Assembly (NCBI RefSeq): GCF_030062155.1
Contig: NZ_CP118267.1
Coordinates: 124,001 to 188,000 of the forward strand
From: Pantoea sp. Lij88
GTDB lineage: Bacteria > Pseudomonadota > Gammaproteobacteria > Enterobacterales > Enterobacteriaceae
Reading direction: 5' to 3'
DNA: 64,000 nt
Below are positions 18,472-27,548 of this stretch, piece after piece (the first letter of the stretch is position 1; every line of letters begins with the position of its first letter). The position numbers and the translations under genes are program-made. The notes below the pieces were generated by a model. It was not told where the DNA came from, searched no databases, and saw nothing but the letters and a program-made list of their open reading frames with translations.

Positions 18472-19029
18472 GTGGCAGATGTACGAATTAAATGGGATTG
18501 GATTCAGTGGAACTGCAGTCAGACTTGGAAAAAAGATATCCTTCCAGTATTGCAAAGCAAAGGCGTTAGCCAAGAGGATCTTAAACGGTGCGTTTATGTC
18601 ATAAAGCTCGATGGCCTATTCGCAATTGAATATCCACGCGGTATTTCTCCTACTGTCTATATCGGCGAAGGAAACTTTGAACAACGTATTACTCAGCATA
18701 AGAACTGGCTGATGGATCTCGCGGATCTTCAAGGCGAGAATGAGTTCCTCATTGGCTATTGTTTCCCTCGGGCGAGAAACGCCTTAAAGGTTTACTCTGA
18801 ATTCGAAGCGATGCTCATTAATGAGTTTCGAGACATTTACGGCGCGGCTCCATTGCGCAACAAGCAAATGGAATTTCAGAAGTCGAATCACGAGTTTCAT
18901 CCTATTAGCGAAATTCGTAACGCCATCATGATTGGCAAAGGGGTGCGTTTTCATTGGGCGGTTAAACCTATGAAAAGTTCATCCATGTATGATGTTTACC
19001 AACTCACTAAGGAACCGACTATCGCTTAA
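18472..19029 (+). CDS. GIY-YIG-like protein of unknown function
   Basis: 185 aa, GTG start with a strong AAGGAGTG. Residues ~40-130 look like a GIY-YIG fold: 'CVYVIKLDG' (GIY strand), 'VYIGEGNFEQRITQHKNW' (YIG strand and following Arg), Glu in 'YSEFEAMLINEF' and Asn in 'APLRNKQ'. These are the positions of the family's catalytic Tyr, Arg, Glu and Asn. Length and surroundings differ from homing endonucleases or UvrC. It lies 291 bp upstream, same strand, of a DUF4041/GIY-YIG membrane nuclease, so it may be a partner or an independent nuclease of the same accessory island. AT-rich relative to the flanking chromosome. Confidence 0.7.
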   Translation: MADVRIKWDWIQWNCSQTWKKDILPVLQSKGVSQEDLKRCVYVIKLDGLFAIEYPRGISPTVYIGEGNFEQRITQHKNWLMDLADLQGENEFLIGYCFPRARNALKVYSEFEAMLINEFRDIYGAAPLRNKQMEFQKSNHEFHPISEIRNAIMIGKGVRFHWAVKPMKSSSMYDVYQLTKEPTIA

Positions 19030-19063
19030 TGGGATAATATGGATAGCAATATATTTTAGTTAC

Positions 19064-19080
19064 GTCCGCTTCTGGCACGT
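19064..19080. repeat. GTCCGCT repeat, half copy 4
   Basis: GTCCGCTTCTGGCACGT matches the left half and loop of copy 2, but the right arm is replaced by TTTCGGCCAG, so the hairpin is degraded. Confidence 0.55.
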
Positions 19081-19320
19081 TTCGGCCAGTGAGATTGTTC
19101 GCAGGCAAGGGCAGCGATGAGCGGGCATTATCGAAAGATTGCGCTTCACATTCGATTAATCTTTGCGAGAACTACATGAGTTAAAGTATAAAACCCCCAA
19201 ATAAAATCTATAACGACATAGATTGTAATCAATGCAATTGCTGATTTAGTGCTGTATATGTACATTTCCTCGCAGCAGCTGGGTGCGCCGGTAAAAAATT
19301 ACTCAAAAAGGTTTAACTTA

Positions 19321-20883
19321 ATGAACGTTATTTATTTTTCGGTTGCAGGAGCTATCGCTTTTGTGGGCATTTTAGCAGCCCTAATTGTTACCGCGAAGAA
19401 ATTGAAAATAGCCAGGACGGATTTTACCGATAAGTCAGTACAGTTGGCGCGTTATGCTGTCATTATTGATGCTGAAGATGAAGCGGCGCGCATCATGACT
19501 CAAGCAAAGACGGAAGCAGCCACCACCATTTCGATAAGCGAAACAGAAGCGAAGTTCATTACTGACTTAGCGAATGCTGCGTTAGAAGATGCCCGCACGG
19601 CTGCTGAAAAACTCAGTAATGAGACTCAGCAAACCGTTGCCCTGCAGCTCGCAAAAAAAGTCGAAATTGAAGAGCAGATCCAAACTCTGCGCGCTTCTTA
19701 CGCCAGTAAGAAAATCACGTATGACGAGCTAGAGTCTGTGCTTTCTGTATACAAAGAAGATATGGATTTTGCAGAAATGGGCTTCTACGCGCCGCATTTC
19801 GATTTCGATACGTCTGAAATGTTCCAGATATCTATCCGTAGCAATCGGCAGCAGCAGAAAGATTTGCTTCGCAATAAGACCACTTTTGGGGCCATCTATT
19901 GCACCACAGAATGGACGGTAAGTGGTTCAAAGGCAGAAGGTAATAAAATGACCACGCGAGGCATAAACATGACTGCCCGAGCCTTTAACGGTGAATGTGA
20001 TGCGGCCATTGCCAATGTCACTTTTAAAAACATCAACACCATGGAATCGCGCATCTACAAAGCTTTTGAAGTATTAAACAAGCTCAATGAAGTAAACCAG
20101 ATCCACATTAATCATGCCTTCTTAGATCTAAAGCTGACCGAACTGCGTTTAACCTATGAATACCGGGCCAAAAAGCAGGAAGAAAAAGAAGAACAACGTG
20201 AAATCCGCGCCCAGATGGCCGAGGAACGCAAAGCCCAGGCAGAGATCGACCGTGCTCTTCGTGAGGCTGAAGAAGAAGAACGCCGCGCCCAGAAAGCCCT
20301 AGATAAAGCCCGGAAAGAAATGAATGAAAAACTGGCGAAAATGACCGCCGCTCAGGCCGAAAAGTATCAGGAGAAGATCGATTACCTTCAAGAGGCGCTG
20401 ACCGAAGCAGAATTGAAAGGACTAAAAGCCCTGAGCATGGCGCAACAAACCAAGCGGGGCCACGTTTACGTTATCTCTAACATCGGCTCTTTTGGTGAGA
20501 ATGTCTTTAAAATTGGCATGACACGCCGCCTTGACCCTCAGGACCGCGTTGACGAGCTGGGTAGTGCATCGGTGCCGTTCTTATTTGATATCCATGCCAT
20601 GATCCACAGTGAAGATGCACCGGCAATGGAATATGCCCTTCACCAGCATTTCGCTGAAAATCGCACTAACCTCATCAACAGACGCAAAGAATTCTTTAAC
20701 GTGAGTCTGGAAGAGATTAAAGCAGCCGTGTTTGATGTGGCGGGTGATGATGTGGACTTCATTGAGACGGCGACTGCACAGCACTATCATGAGACGGTGG
20801 CAATGCGGAAACAAAAGGCTGACGCTCTTGCGATGCCGGTTGAAGTTGAGAAGAAACAGCCACGCTTTGCAGAAGCTATCTAA
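19321..20883 (+). CDS. Membrane-anchored DUF4041/GIY-YIG nuclease, SNIPE-like anti-phage protein
   Basis: 520 aa from ATG 19321 (AAAAAGG upstream). Residues ~3-28 are a single transmembrane helix ('VIYFSVAGAIAFVGILAALIV' in part); ~30-140 an Ala/Glu-rich coil; ~145-300 match DUF4041 ('FAEMGFYAPHFDFDTSEMF', 'CTTEWTVSGS'); ~300-375 a charged coiled coil; ~378-470 a T5orf172-type GIY-YIG domain with 'GHVYVISN', 'VFKIGMTRR', Arg in 'DPQDRVDEL' and Glu in 'AMEYALHQHF'. This is the architecture of SNIPE, an E. coli inner-membrane nuclease that cuts phage DNA as it enters. Function by analogy. It ends at a terminator and stands as a single gene. Confidence 0.82.
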   Translation: MNVIYFSVAGAIAFVGILAALIVTAKKLKIARTDFTDKSVQLARYAVIIDAEDEAARIMTQAKTEAATTISISETEAKFITDLANAALEDARTAAEKLSNETQQTVALQLAKKVEIEEQIQTLRASYASKKITYDELESVLSVYKEDMDFAEMGFYAPHFDFDTSEMFQISIRSNRQQQKDLLRNKTTFGAIYCTTEWTVSGSKAEGNKMTTRGINMTARAFNGECDAAIANVTFKNINTMESRIYKAFEVLNKLNEVNQIHINHAFLDLKLTELRLTYEYRAKKQEEKEEQREIRAQMAEERKAQAEIDRALREAEEEERRAQKALDKARKEMNEKLAKMTAAQAEKYQEKIDYLQEALTEAELKGLKALSMAQQTKRGHVYVISNIGSFGENVFKIGMTRRLDPQDRVDELGSASVPFLFDIHAMIHSEDAPAMEYALHQHFAENRTNLINRRKEFFNVSLEEIKAAVFDVAGDDVDFIETATAQHYHETVAMRKQKADALAMPVEVEKKQPRFAEAI

Positions 20884-20892
20884 TCCCTGGAA

Positions 20893-20925
20893 CGAAAAAA
20901 ACCGCCTAAAAGGCAGTTTTTTCGT
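20893..20925 (+). terminator. Terminator of the SNIPE-like gene
   Basis: CGAAAAAAACCGCC, loop TAAA, GGCAGTTTTTTCG, ten bases after the stop; the T-run is part of the right arm and works for the plus strand. Confidence 0.8.
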
Positions 20926-21128
20926 TTAGCTAGTAAGGGGGGAGGAAAGGCCTATGAGCATTCTGGTAAAAAAAGCCATTAATTTTTAGCATTCCTGCGG
21001 CGTACTTTTTACGGCTTTTAGAAGCTCTCCCTGAAAACACTCGGTTCAGCGAATTAGACTTAACAGCTAACTGGCTGGTATCTGAAATGTCAGCACTCGG
21101 GACATAACTGACCCACGAATAGGTCAAT

Positions 21129-21156
21129 GTCCGTCCGGTATGAGCGAAAAGCGGAC
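21129..21156. repeat. GTCCGCT-type repeat, copy 5
   Basis: GTCCGTCCGG...GAGCGAAAAGCGGAC shares its right half with copy 1; the left arm is partly duplicated or diverged. Confidence 0.6.
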
Positions 21157-21267
21157 GTAATCATATGCTGGCGCCTGGGTATGCTTCACTTAAAAACAGG
21201 CCTGTGTTTTAACTTATAAGTGAAGCCGTTGATCGAAAACAATGTTTGAAAATTTAGTGGAGAGTTC

Positions 21268-21600
21268 ATGGGTGTAGAGTTCTATATAACACGAGCTGAT
21301 TTTTGGGCTGAAAATGAAGAAGCCCAAATCACTCCTGAAGAGTGGCTTGCCTTCATTGATAGCGACAGCGACTTAACAAGGAACCTTGATAATGGCGACT
21401 ATCATGCTCTGTGGTCAGGGCCCTCGTCGCATAAAGAGGCATGGCTTGACTGGAGTGACGGCAATATTTACACCAAATGGCCAGACACACAGCTATATAG
21501 AAAGATGTTGTATATAGCCGAGTGCCTTAACGCCCAGGTAATGGACGACGATGGAAATATTTACAGCACCCCATCTGAGTGGGAGTATGATCCTGCTTAG
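21268..21600 (+). CDS. Hypothetical protein, 110 aa, acidic
   Basis: ATG preceded by GGAGAG. Acidic and Trp-rich ('MGVEFYITRADFWAENEEAQ', 'ITPEEWLAFIDSDSDL', 'WSGPSSHKEAWLDWSDGNIY', 'ARTP'-free tail 'STPSEWEYDPA'). The pattern resembles small soluble proteins sometimes found as immunity partners of secreted toxins, but no toxin gene is adjacent. It stands alone between two GTCCGCT repeats, which hints at a mobile or repeatedly rearranged spot. Confidence 0.65.
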   Translation: MGVEFYITRADFWAENEEAQITPEEWLAFIDSDSDLTRNLDNGDYHALWSGPSSHKEAWLDWSDGNIYTKWPDTQLYRKMLYIAECLNAQVMDDDGNIYSTPSEWEYDPA

Positions 21601-21611
21601 ACATCCTTAAT

Positions 21612-21635
21612 GTCCGCTTCTGGCACAAAGCTGAC
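21612..21635. repeat. GTCCGCT hairpin repeat, copy 6
   Basis: GTCCGCT TCTGGCACAA AGCTGAC; identical to copy 2 except for one base in the right arm (GCTGAC for GCGGAC). It lies 12 bases behind the stop of the 110-aa gene. Confidence 0.7.
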
Positions 21636-21698
21636 GTTGATAGCTTTCAGGATTGCTCCGCCTGCCCGTCGCGTCTATTTTTAAACCTGCATCACTGT

Positions 21699-21824
21699 TC
21701 ATAGTGCAATGCTTGCCGCCAGACCATCACGATGCTGTGATTTAGCAACAACTTTTCTGGCAATTGCCTCCTGAGATACGCTTTTATTACCAGCCACAAA
21801 CTGCCAGACAGCCTCACCCATCAT
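21699..21824 (-). pseudogene. Small open frame resembling part of a YmgB/AriR-like regulator
   Basis: Minus-strand frame of 41 codons from ATG 21824, open a little further upstream to a TAG. The sequence 'MMGEAVWQFVAGNKSVSQEA' followed by 'IARKVVAKSQ' resembles the 'LGQAV...VNNKNI' region of YmgB/AriR-like proteins. It has no clear ribosome site, and the rest of the 21636-22226 interval shows no gene. It could be a decayed fragment of a family whose members occur at 52.9-53.5 kb. Confidence 0.3.
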
Positions 21825-22226
21825 TGTGCATGCTGCCTTACACGCCTGTTCCTAAAACCCAATTATCTGCATCGAACTCAAAAAGCTGACTTTAAAACCA
21901 TTATGCAGCACTACAACGATATTGCGCACACCTCCCTGAGCTGTATGGCCCCGGCTTCTCCATAAAGAGTCAGGATGTTATGCCCCTAAACAGGATTACC
22001 GACGTTAAGCTGACACGCTGTCTTCATCACTCATGATTGATTGCTATTGTCCGGCATCTTTAAACTAAACATTAAAATAACAGCACTGCCACCACTATAT
22101 TCATTTTAATGCATTGAAATATAATGGGTAATTTTCACTTTTCTGAACTGCATTCTGACTAAAAATGAGCGTACCTCAACGGGTATGCATGCCGAAATTT
22201 GCATCCCACTTCTAAAAGGAGTTCAG

Positions 22227-22829
22227 ATGTTGTTCAGAAAAATTTCAGTGGCTTTACTGGCTTCAATGCTGTGTAACTCTGCGATGGCCGATGAGCCTGA
22301 TGTGACGCCAACGATGTCTTTTGGTTATCAGCGTGGCAATATCAAGGATTTTGGTGAAATTCAGGGGGGAAACTTCAGATTTCAATATGAAACGACGTCG
22401 CCTTGGGGATTGATGGGATCGCTTTCAGCAATGAAAAGAAACTGGCGGGATGCTGATACCGAATGCAAAAGAAACGATGCGAAATGCAGGGATAATTATA
22501 ATGAAAGACATCGTTCAGACAGGAATGCAGAATATTACTCTGCGCTTATCGGACCGACCTATCGCATCTCAGACAAACTGAGTGTGTTTGCCTTGGGAGG
22601 GATTTCTCATACAAAAGTAGATAATCCATTAGTTTTTGATTATATCAATAACGTCCAGAAGAAAGACGGGTCAACATCTTCTAACCAGTTTGCATACAGT
22701 ACTGGCCTGACATTTGATGCAACCAGAAACCTGGCGCTAACGGTAGGCTTTGAAGGCTCGCAAGCCGCTTTCACATCAAAAAAACATGATATGAAGAGTA
22801 TTTTCATCAATGTCGGTTATCGTTTTTAA
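22227..22829 (+). CDS. Ail/Lom/OmpX-like outer membrane beta-barrel
   Basis: 200 aa from ATG 22227, with AAAAGGAG six bases upstream. Signal peptide residues 1-21 (cleavage after AMA), eight-stranded barrel pattern with 'TMSFGYQRGN', a charged first loop, 'YYSALIGPTYRISDKLSVFALGG' in part, and the C-terminal 'SIFINVGYRF' ending in Phe as OMPs do. Lom-type proteins are common prophage cargo that alter adhesion, serum resistance or phage adsorption. It is on the opposite strand from the tail genes, as expected of a moron. Confidence 0.85.
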   Translation: MLFRKISVALLASMLCNSAMADEPDVTPTMSFGYQRGNIKDFGEIQGGNFRFQYETTSPWGLMGSLSAMKRNWRDADTECKRNDAKCRDNYNERHRSDRNAEYYSALIGPTYRISDKLSVFALGGISHTKVDNPLVFDYINNVQKKDGSTSSNQFAYSTGLTFDATRNLALTVGFEGSQAAFTSKKHDMKSIFINVGYRF

Positions 22830-22864
22830 ATATTAATTATAGGGCTCGTGCGAAACGGGCTTCT

Positions 22865-23290
22865 TTAGCTGTGGACTGGTGCAACTGGCCAGTCCACTTT
22901 CTCCCTTACACTCGCATTCAATCTGTAAACTTCAGCTAAGTGTTTCTTCCACGCCCCGAGTCTTTGTTTTTCATCATCACTTAGCCCATATACTTCCTGA
23001 ACTACAGACAGCATACGTATTTCCGTATCGGCCTTTTCCAGTAATGCATTCTTTACCGCCTGATTCTCCTCAATGGTTCTTTCCTCATGTTCGGGGAGGT
23101 CAACCCACACAGGCGTCCCCTCTTTTCCTGCCACACGCTGCTTTCCTTCAGGAGGGGTACCGGCAAACTTTTGCCAGATGTCATCCGAAACGGGACGAAC
23201 ATCGTCAGGCCAGTTGCCACTTGCCCTGTAAGCCGCTTCTTCATCAAGTAAGTAAAATGCATTTTTTTTAGCGCTATATCCGAAGGCCAT
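22865..23290 (-). CDS. Tail fibre assembly protein
   Basis: 141 aa from ATG 23290; 8 further codons are open. N-terminal 'MAFGYSAKKNAFYLLDE', then 'DDVRPVSDDIWQKFAGTPPEGK' in part, a typical Tfa-like sequence, and a C-terminal 'LGAWKKHLAEVYRLN' and 'VDWPVAP' module that helps fibres trimerise. It directly follows the fibre gene (stop 23293, start 23290). Confidence 0.9.
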   Translation of the reverse strand: MAFGYSAKKNAFYLLDEEAAYRASGNWPDDVRPVSDDIWQKFAGTPPEGKQRVAGKEGTPVWVDLPEHEERTIEENQAVKNALLEKADTEIRMLSVVQEVYGLSDDEKQRLGAWKKHLAEVYRLNASVREKVDWPVAPVHS

Positions 23291-23292
23291 TA

Positions 23293-24705
23293 TTAATACC
23301 CCAAAGCCAGCCAATAGAAGGACGTTTCCCCCCTGCCTGCATGCAGGGTAAATTTCTGTTTGCTGACATCATCAATATACGAATTGTCTTTACTCTGACC
23401 GTGTTTACCAGATTGAGTGATCAGCACGACGAGACAGCTGCTGGGAAAAACAACAGGGTAGGCAACTTCACCTCCACCCGAGTGATGCTGGCCCCCCTGA
23501 ATGATTAGCTTACTGACCGGATCTTTCCAATACATGGGTGAGCCACTCACCCTTAAAAGACTGGTTGAACGATTTTTTAGCCAGGTATGCAGACTTCCGT
23601 CCCAGGCTTCGCCAGACAAGTCACCTTGTGTCGTAATTTCCGCTTTTCCTATTTGCAGAGGCTTGTCGGTACTCAGGAAGCCTTCAACTTTTATATCCCC
23701 GTTTATCTCGCCACCACTTACAGACACATAGCGGTGATCAAAGTCGACCCAGTCAATGTGTTGCTGGTTATTACACAGGATCCAGGCATTCAGTGTCGCA
23801 TTCCACTCCACTTCATTTTGCTGGCAGATGCTGAGAGTACTCTTGATAAGTTCTTTGGCGGCATTGTCATAGATGGGGTATGCAGGCAAATCGCCAACGC
23901 GAAGTTTACATGTTCCCGTATTTGTCACTGGTGTCCGGAAGAACAGACGCATACCATCTGTAAGCTTTGTGACTGGAGGCTGACAGGACAGATGATAGTT
24001 ATCGCCTTCGGTTCGGGTTTTGCAGTTGTTAAGACGTCCCTGCTGCACAGCAGTGATAATTCCTTCATCAGGAAGAAATGGCGCACCTTCTATTCTGAAA
24101 ATACTGGCCTGCGTGATCTCCTTCATGCCTGCAGTGACAGTAATTCCCCACGCCGCTACATATCCCGCATCAGGCTGAGGCGTAATCTGTGACCCCATGG
24201 GCGAAGACACTCCTGCCTTTAACATCAGCCGACAGACACCTGACCGTTTCCCTGGCTGAGCTTTGCCTGAGTTACCGGGACCGCTGTAGGCCATTGCCGG
24301 GTTTGCCGCATTATAATAAGGCAGTACCGTTTCATCAGAGTCCACATCCTCATACCCGACCTGCACCAGATAATTCATGCTGTGACCTGCTGAAGCAGGT
24401 GCGATTAGCGTGAGCGGGGTTGCTTCACAGATGAGTCCCTGCTTCAGGATAAGCAGTGACGTATCTGCCGGGAGTGATGAATACGGTGTGTTATCAGTAT
24501 TCTGTAAACTGTAAATCTGTCCAGAGCCGACAATGACCCGCATGGACGCAGGGCTGTCGGGTGTGCAATGCAGTCCATACAGACAGGTATCGGAGCCCAG
24601 TACGGCCATGGCAAGCTTTGCCATACCTGTCATGGCGAATTTATTGGTATTAAGCAGGTCGGTTTCGAGCGGAATGGCACCCGGATAAACAATCTGACGG
24701 TCCAT
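23293..24705 (-). CDS. Tail fibre protein
   Basis: 470 aa from ATG 24705 (GGGGAAATG upstream). The N-terminus 'MDRQIVYPGAIPLETDLLNT' is the conserved virion-binding end of this fibre family; the middle is variable; the C-terminus has 'GGQHHSGGGEVAYPVVFPSS' and 'SFYWLALGY', a gp53-like receptor-binding tip. It determines host range. Followed by its assembly protein. Confidence 0.88.
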   Translation of the reverse strand: MDRQIVYPGAIPLETDLLNTNKFAMTGMAKLAMAVLGSDTCLYGLHCTPDSPASMRVIVGSGQIYSLQNTDNTPYSSLPADTSLLILKQGLICEATPLTLIAPASAGHSMNYLVQVGYEDVDSDETVLPYYNAANPAMAYSGPGNSGKAQPGKRSGVCRLMLKAGVSSPMGSQITPQPDAGYVAAWGITVTAGMKEITQASIFRIEGAPFLPDEGIITAVQQGRLNNCKTRTEGDNYHLSCQPPVTKLTDGMRLFFRTPVTNTGTCKLRVGDLPAYPIYDNAAKELIKSTLSICQQNEVEWNATLNAWILCNNQQHIDWVDFDHRYVSVSGGEINGDIKVEGFLSTDKPLQIGKAEITTQGDLSGEAWDGSLHTWLKNRSTSLLRVSGSPMYWKDPVSKLIIQGGQHHSGGGEVAYPVVFPSSCLVVLITQSGKHGQSKDNSYIDDVSKQKFTLHAGRGETSFYWLALGY

Positions 24706-24773
24706 ACATTTCCCCATAAAAAAGGCCACCCGCAGGATGGCCAGAATGAGCCAGTTATTCTGAATCGGGCACC

Positions 24774-25436
24774 TTACTGAATCCGGACCCAGACCAGCGT
24801 GCCTTCCATTTTGAAGGCTGCGACAGCGGCATAAATATGAGCATCCGTAATGCCGCCGGTGAACATGTTTTTGGATATATACTCGCCACGTGATGCCCTG
24901 CTATAGCCGGATGAGGGAATATGGTAGCCCGCCACCCATGGTATGCCCTCGCCTTTTGGGCGGCTGACCATAACAAAGGCCTGATAAGGAAGATAAAGGG
25001 ATCCATAACCGCCAGCAGAACCATATCCGGTTGACGGTCCGCCATACGCGCCCGTATCTGCAGGGCGCAACGGCTCAAACACAACCGGTGTAATTCCTGT
25101 CAGGGCCTCAATGATATCGATGATCGCCTGCCGGGTACCTCGTTCGCGAAGCAGATTCGTTCTGATCTGATCCCGAAATGGCTCGTCGTCCATCCCTGCG
25201 GGCCTGATAAGGCCACTGCCAAAAAAATCATAGGCCGCGAGATCAAGCCAGCCATGGGTGGCCGTCGCCATGCGTGTCTGCGACCGGGCATAAAGATAAA
25301 GTGTGTAGCACCAGGCCAGCGATTTCGCACATGCCGCCAGCGCGCCGAACAGAACCGGACTTTCATCAGCAAACCAGCCAGCAGGAAGAAGGGTATGAAG
25401 CCGGTTGTAAAAGTCGTTTTGATCGCCTCTGGCCAT
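24774..25436 (-). CDS. Baseplate/tail protein, gpI position
   Basis: 220 aa. It follows baseplate gpJ without a gap (25437/25436) and precedes the fibre gene, the place of P2 gpI-type proteins. Features: 'MARGDQNDFYNRLHTLLPAG' start, 'RDQIRTNLLRERGTRQAI', then a Gly/Tyr-rich stretch 'GAYGGPSTGYGSAGGYGS'. Probably links baseplate wedge to fibre. The exact family is not certain. Confidence 0.75.
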   Translation of the reverse strand: MARGDQNDFYNRLHTLLPAGWFADESPVLFGALAACAKSLAWCYTLYLYARSQTRMATATHGWLDLAAYDFFGSGLIRPAGMDDEPFRDQIRTNLLRERGTRQAIIDIIEALTGITPVVFEPLRPADTGAYGGPSTGYGSAGGYGSLYLPYQAFVMVSRPKGEGIPWVAGYHIPSSGYSRASRGEYISKNMFTGGITDAHIYAAVAAFKMEGTLVWVRIQ

Positions 25437-26564
25437 TCAGCTCACCTTCACCGTTCCAGGACGAATAACCTGCCTGTGAGAGGCTGCCATATCGGCAGTG
25501 CCGCCATTCAGCGTCAGTGACGAAACATTGGTCACCAGCGGACTGGCGCTGTAGGCCACTTTTACCAGCTGGGTGTATGCCAGCAGTTTCCCCAGCGCCA
25601 GGCTGCCGATGCACTGAATAATCGCAGTTCTGACCAGCGTGACGATTTCGCCATGATCAGCTGTCCCATCGGTGGAGATAACCAGAATGACATCTGCTTT
25701 AATTACATCTGGCGGAAATACACCAAATGTGACGGTAAATCCCCGCACGGCATCGATGGCCATCGCTGCCCGCTGGACAAAAGCTGCATCAGGGCTGCCA
25801 CTGCCATCGTCCACCACGGCATAAAAATAACCGGGCTGATAGGAGCCATCCCACACGGCATTTTCCGTCAGGGTATAACTGACCCCACTCTGAAGATTGC
25901 TGATGGCAAAGCCGATAGCCGCTTTGGTGGCTTTCGACAGTGAGGCGATCCACAGCACAAATCTCGCCCGGTAGCTGTCATCACCCTCTGCATCCTTGCC
26001 GTTAACAAACGCGGCGGTGTTGGTTACGGTGTCTACATAGAAAATTGCCCCTGAAATGACCGTCACCGTTCCCGGCTGCGCATTACCCGCAGCGCCTGCT
26101 CTGTTCGCCCTGACCGGAACCACAAGCGAGCTGACGCCCGCCGCGATGACATAACCTGACTGCTCGGCATCCCAGGCATCAATCGACGTGTCAGCCATCA
26201 CAGCATAATGCTGGGCACCGTCTGTGGTGGTGACATGCGCACCCACCGGGACCAATGCCCTGCTGGTGGCTGTAAATCGACTGAAAGTGACCTGCCCGAT
26301 AGCCTGCACGGCAGAGAGCCGCGGAAAACTGAAATCAGCCATCCAGCTGTCCAGGTCCTCGCCGGAGCATGTCGCGGCGCGGGTCGTCACCAGCAGCTTC
26401 ACAATCAGCTGCTGTATCCACATGGCCACACCCGCATTCGACTCTGCCAGCGACCGGAGAATGCTGCCAATGGAGAAATCCACCAGCTTCAGTGCCCTGG
26501 CCTGAATAGCCGTGACCTGCTCACTCACAAGATCGGTAAAGGATTTTATATTGAGGGGTGCCAT
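25437..26564 (-). CDS. Baseplate J/gp47-like protein
   Basis: 375 aa with the N-terminal 'SFTDLVSEQVTAIQARAL' and central 'AEGDDSYRARFVLWIASLS' motifs of baseplate J proteins. Forms the outer baseplate wedge. It lies between the gp25-like gene and the gpI-position gene, in the conserved W-J-I order. Confidence 0.9.
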   Translation of the reverse strand: MAPLNIKSFTDLVSEQVTAIQARALKLVDFSIGSILRSLAESNAGVAMWIQQLIVKLLVTTRAATCSGEDLDSWMADFSFPRLSAVQAIGQVTFSRFTATSRALVPVGAHVTTTDGAQHYAVMADTSIDAWDAEQSGYVIAAGVSSLVVPVRANRAGAAGNAQPGTVTVISGAIFYVDTVTNTAAFVNGKDAEGDDSYRARFVLWIASLSKATKAAIGFAISNLQSGVSYTLTENAVWDGSYQPGYFYAVVDDGSGSPDAAFVQRAAMAIDAVRGFTVTFGVFPPDVIKADVILVISTDGTADHGEIVTLVRTAIIQCIGSLALGKLLAYTQLVKVAYSASPLVTNVSSLTLNGGTADMAASHRQVIRPGTVKVS

Positions 26565-26567
26565 TGT

Positions 26568-26933
26568 TTACCTCGTGACATCGAAGATGAGGGTTTCCGG
26601 GTTGCCGGTCATGGCATCCGTATAGGACGCTGACACACTGATCCCCCCCTCAATGCGATTCAGTTTTACAACCGGCGGCGGATGGCTGGCGACAGCCTCT
26701 TCCAGCAACATCTGGCCGCTGATGAGCGCCTTCCACTCTCCGGGCCTGAAGGCTTCACCAATTTTCTTCCCGAGTCCTGCCCCGTATTCCGGATGAAAAA
26801 CGTAGTCGCCAGGATTGGTCAGGAGTCGCCGCAGAATGCGTTGTTTCGTGCGATCGCTGGCGGATGCCGTGCGTAAGTCGCCTGTGGATGAAGAGTCAAG
26901 GTCTCCGCCCGGGAAGTGATAGAGGTCGTGCAT
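26568..26933 (-). CDS. gp25/gpW-like baseplate wedge protein
   Basis: 121 aa; 'RTKQRILRRLLTNPGDYVFH' and 'PEYGAGLGKKIGE' are the lysozyme-like gp25/gpW signature. Spaced three bases from gpJ. Part of the baseplate that triggers sheath contraction. Confidence 0.88.
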   Translation of the reverse strand: MHDLYHFPGGDLDSSSTGDLRTASASDRTKQRILRRLLTNPGDYVFHPEYGAGLGKKIGEAFRPGEWKALISGQMLLEEAVASHPPPVVKLNRIEGGISVSASYTDAMTGNPETLIFDVTR

Positions 26934-26936
26934 CGT

Positions 26937-27548
26937 TTAACTCTGGAGAGTGGCTGTAATTTTCTGCTCAGGCGGGGCGGTAAAGTTGCCCTGCCCTTTT
27001 TCGAGATGTTTATGGCCGTCATAAACAGTGCGGATACGATGAACCGTGCCATAGCGCCCATCGTTGTCGCGGATGTCTTTCCCGACGGTAAGATTTTTAT
27101 CAATGCGCACGTTACCACCGGTAAAGTGGTGTGCAGGCGCGTCATAAGTGAGCTTTTCCTTAGCGGACAGCAGGACTTCCCCGCTGTTGAGAAACTTCAA
27201 AAGCGATCCGCTCTGGTGCACCAGCCAGAACTCACCGGAGGGTGGGCCCGGGCAGCGATCAGCATCGTTATAGAACTGCCCTTCTGCCATTCCTACACCA
27301 GTCAGGCCAGAATCAAATCCCACCTCCGCCACCGCGCCGAGCATCGGCCCTGCAGCCAGTCCCCAGCCGTTGCCTGCCCATGGCGTGCTGAGGGGGATCC
27401 ACCCCGTTTCCTCACCGGTCGGCTGGAGCTGAACTTTTATTGCATAACTGGCCGGATCGTATGCCGTGATAATGCCCTGACGTGTGCCGCTTTTGCCGGA
27501 CAGGCTCTGACGGGCCGTTGCCGCCATGGTGTTGATCAGTGCTCTCAA
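26937..27548 (-). CDS. Baseplate spike/assembly protein V-like
   Basis: 203 aa. An OB-fold-like N-terminal part ('TRQGIITAYDPASYAIKVQL', 'GWIPLSTPWAGNGWG') is followed by a repeating beta region ('LTYDAPAHHFTGGNVRIDKN', 'HRIRTVYDGHKHLEKG') like gpV-type membrane-piercing spikes. Overlaps the hub gene by 4 bases. Confidence 0.83.
   Translation of the reverse strand: MRALINTMAATARQSLSGKSGTRQGIITAYDPASYAIKVQLQPTGEETGWIPLSTPWAGNGWGLAAGPMLGAVAEVGFDSGLTGVGMAEGQFYNDADRCPGPPSGEFWLVHQSGSLLKFLNSGEVLLSAKEKLTYDAPAHHFTGGNVRIDKNLTVGKDIRDNDGRYGTVHRIRTVYDGHKHLEKGQGNFTAPPEQKITATLQS

Noticed and set aside
20930..21127. Minus-strand 65-codon frame after the SNIPE-like terminator
   Set aside because: No ribosome site, low-complexity basic text and no known pattern; it overlaps a GTCCGCT-type repeat end.
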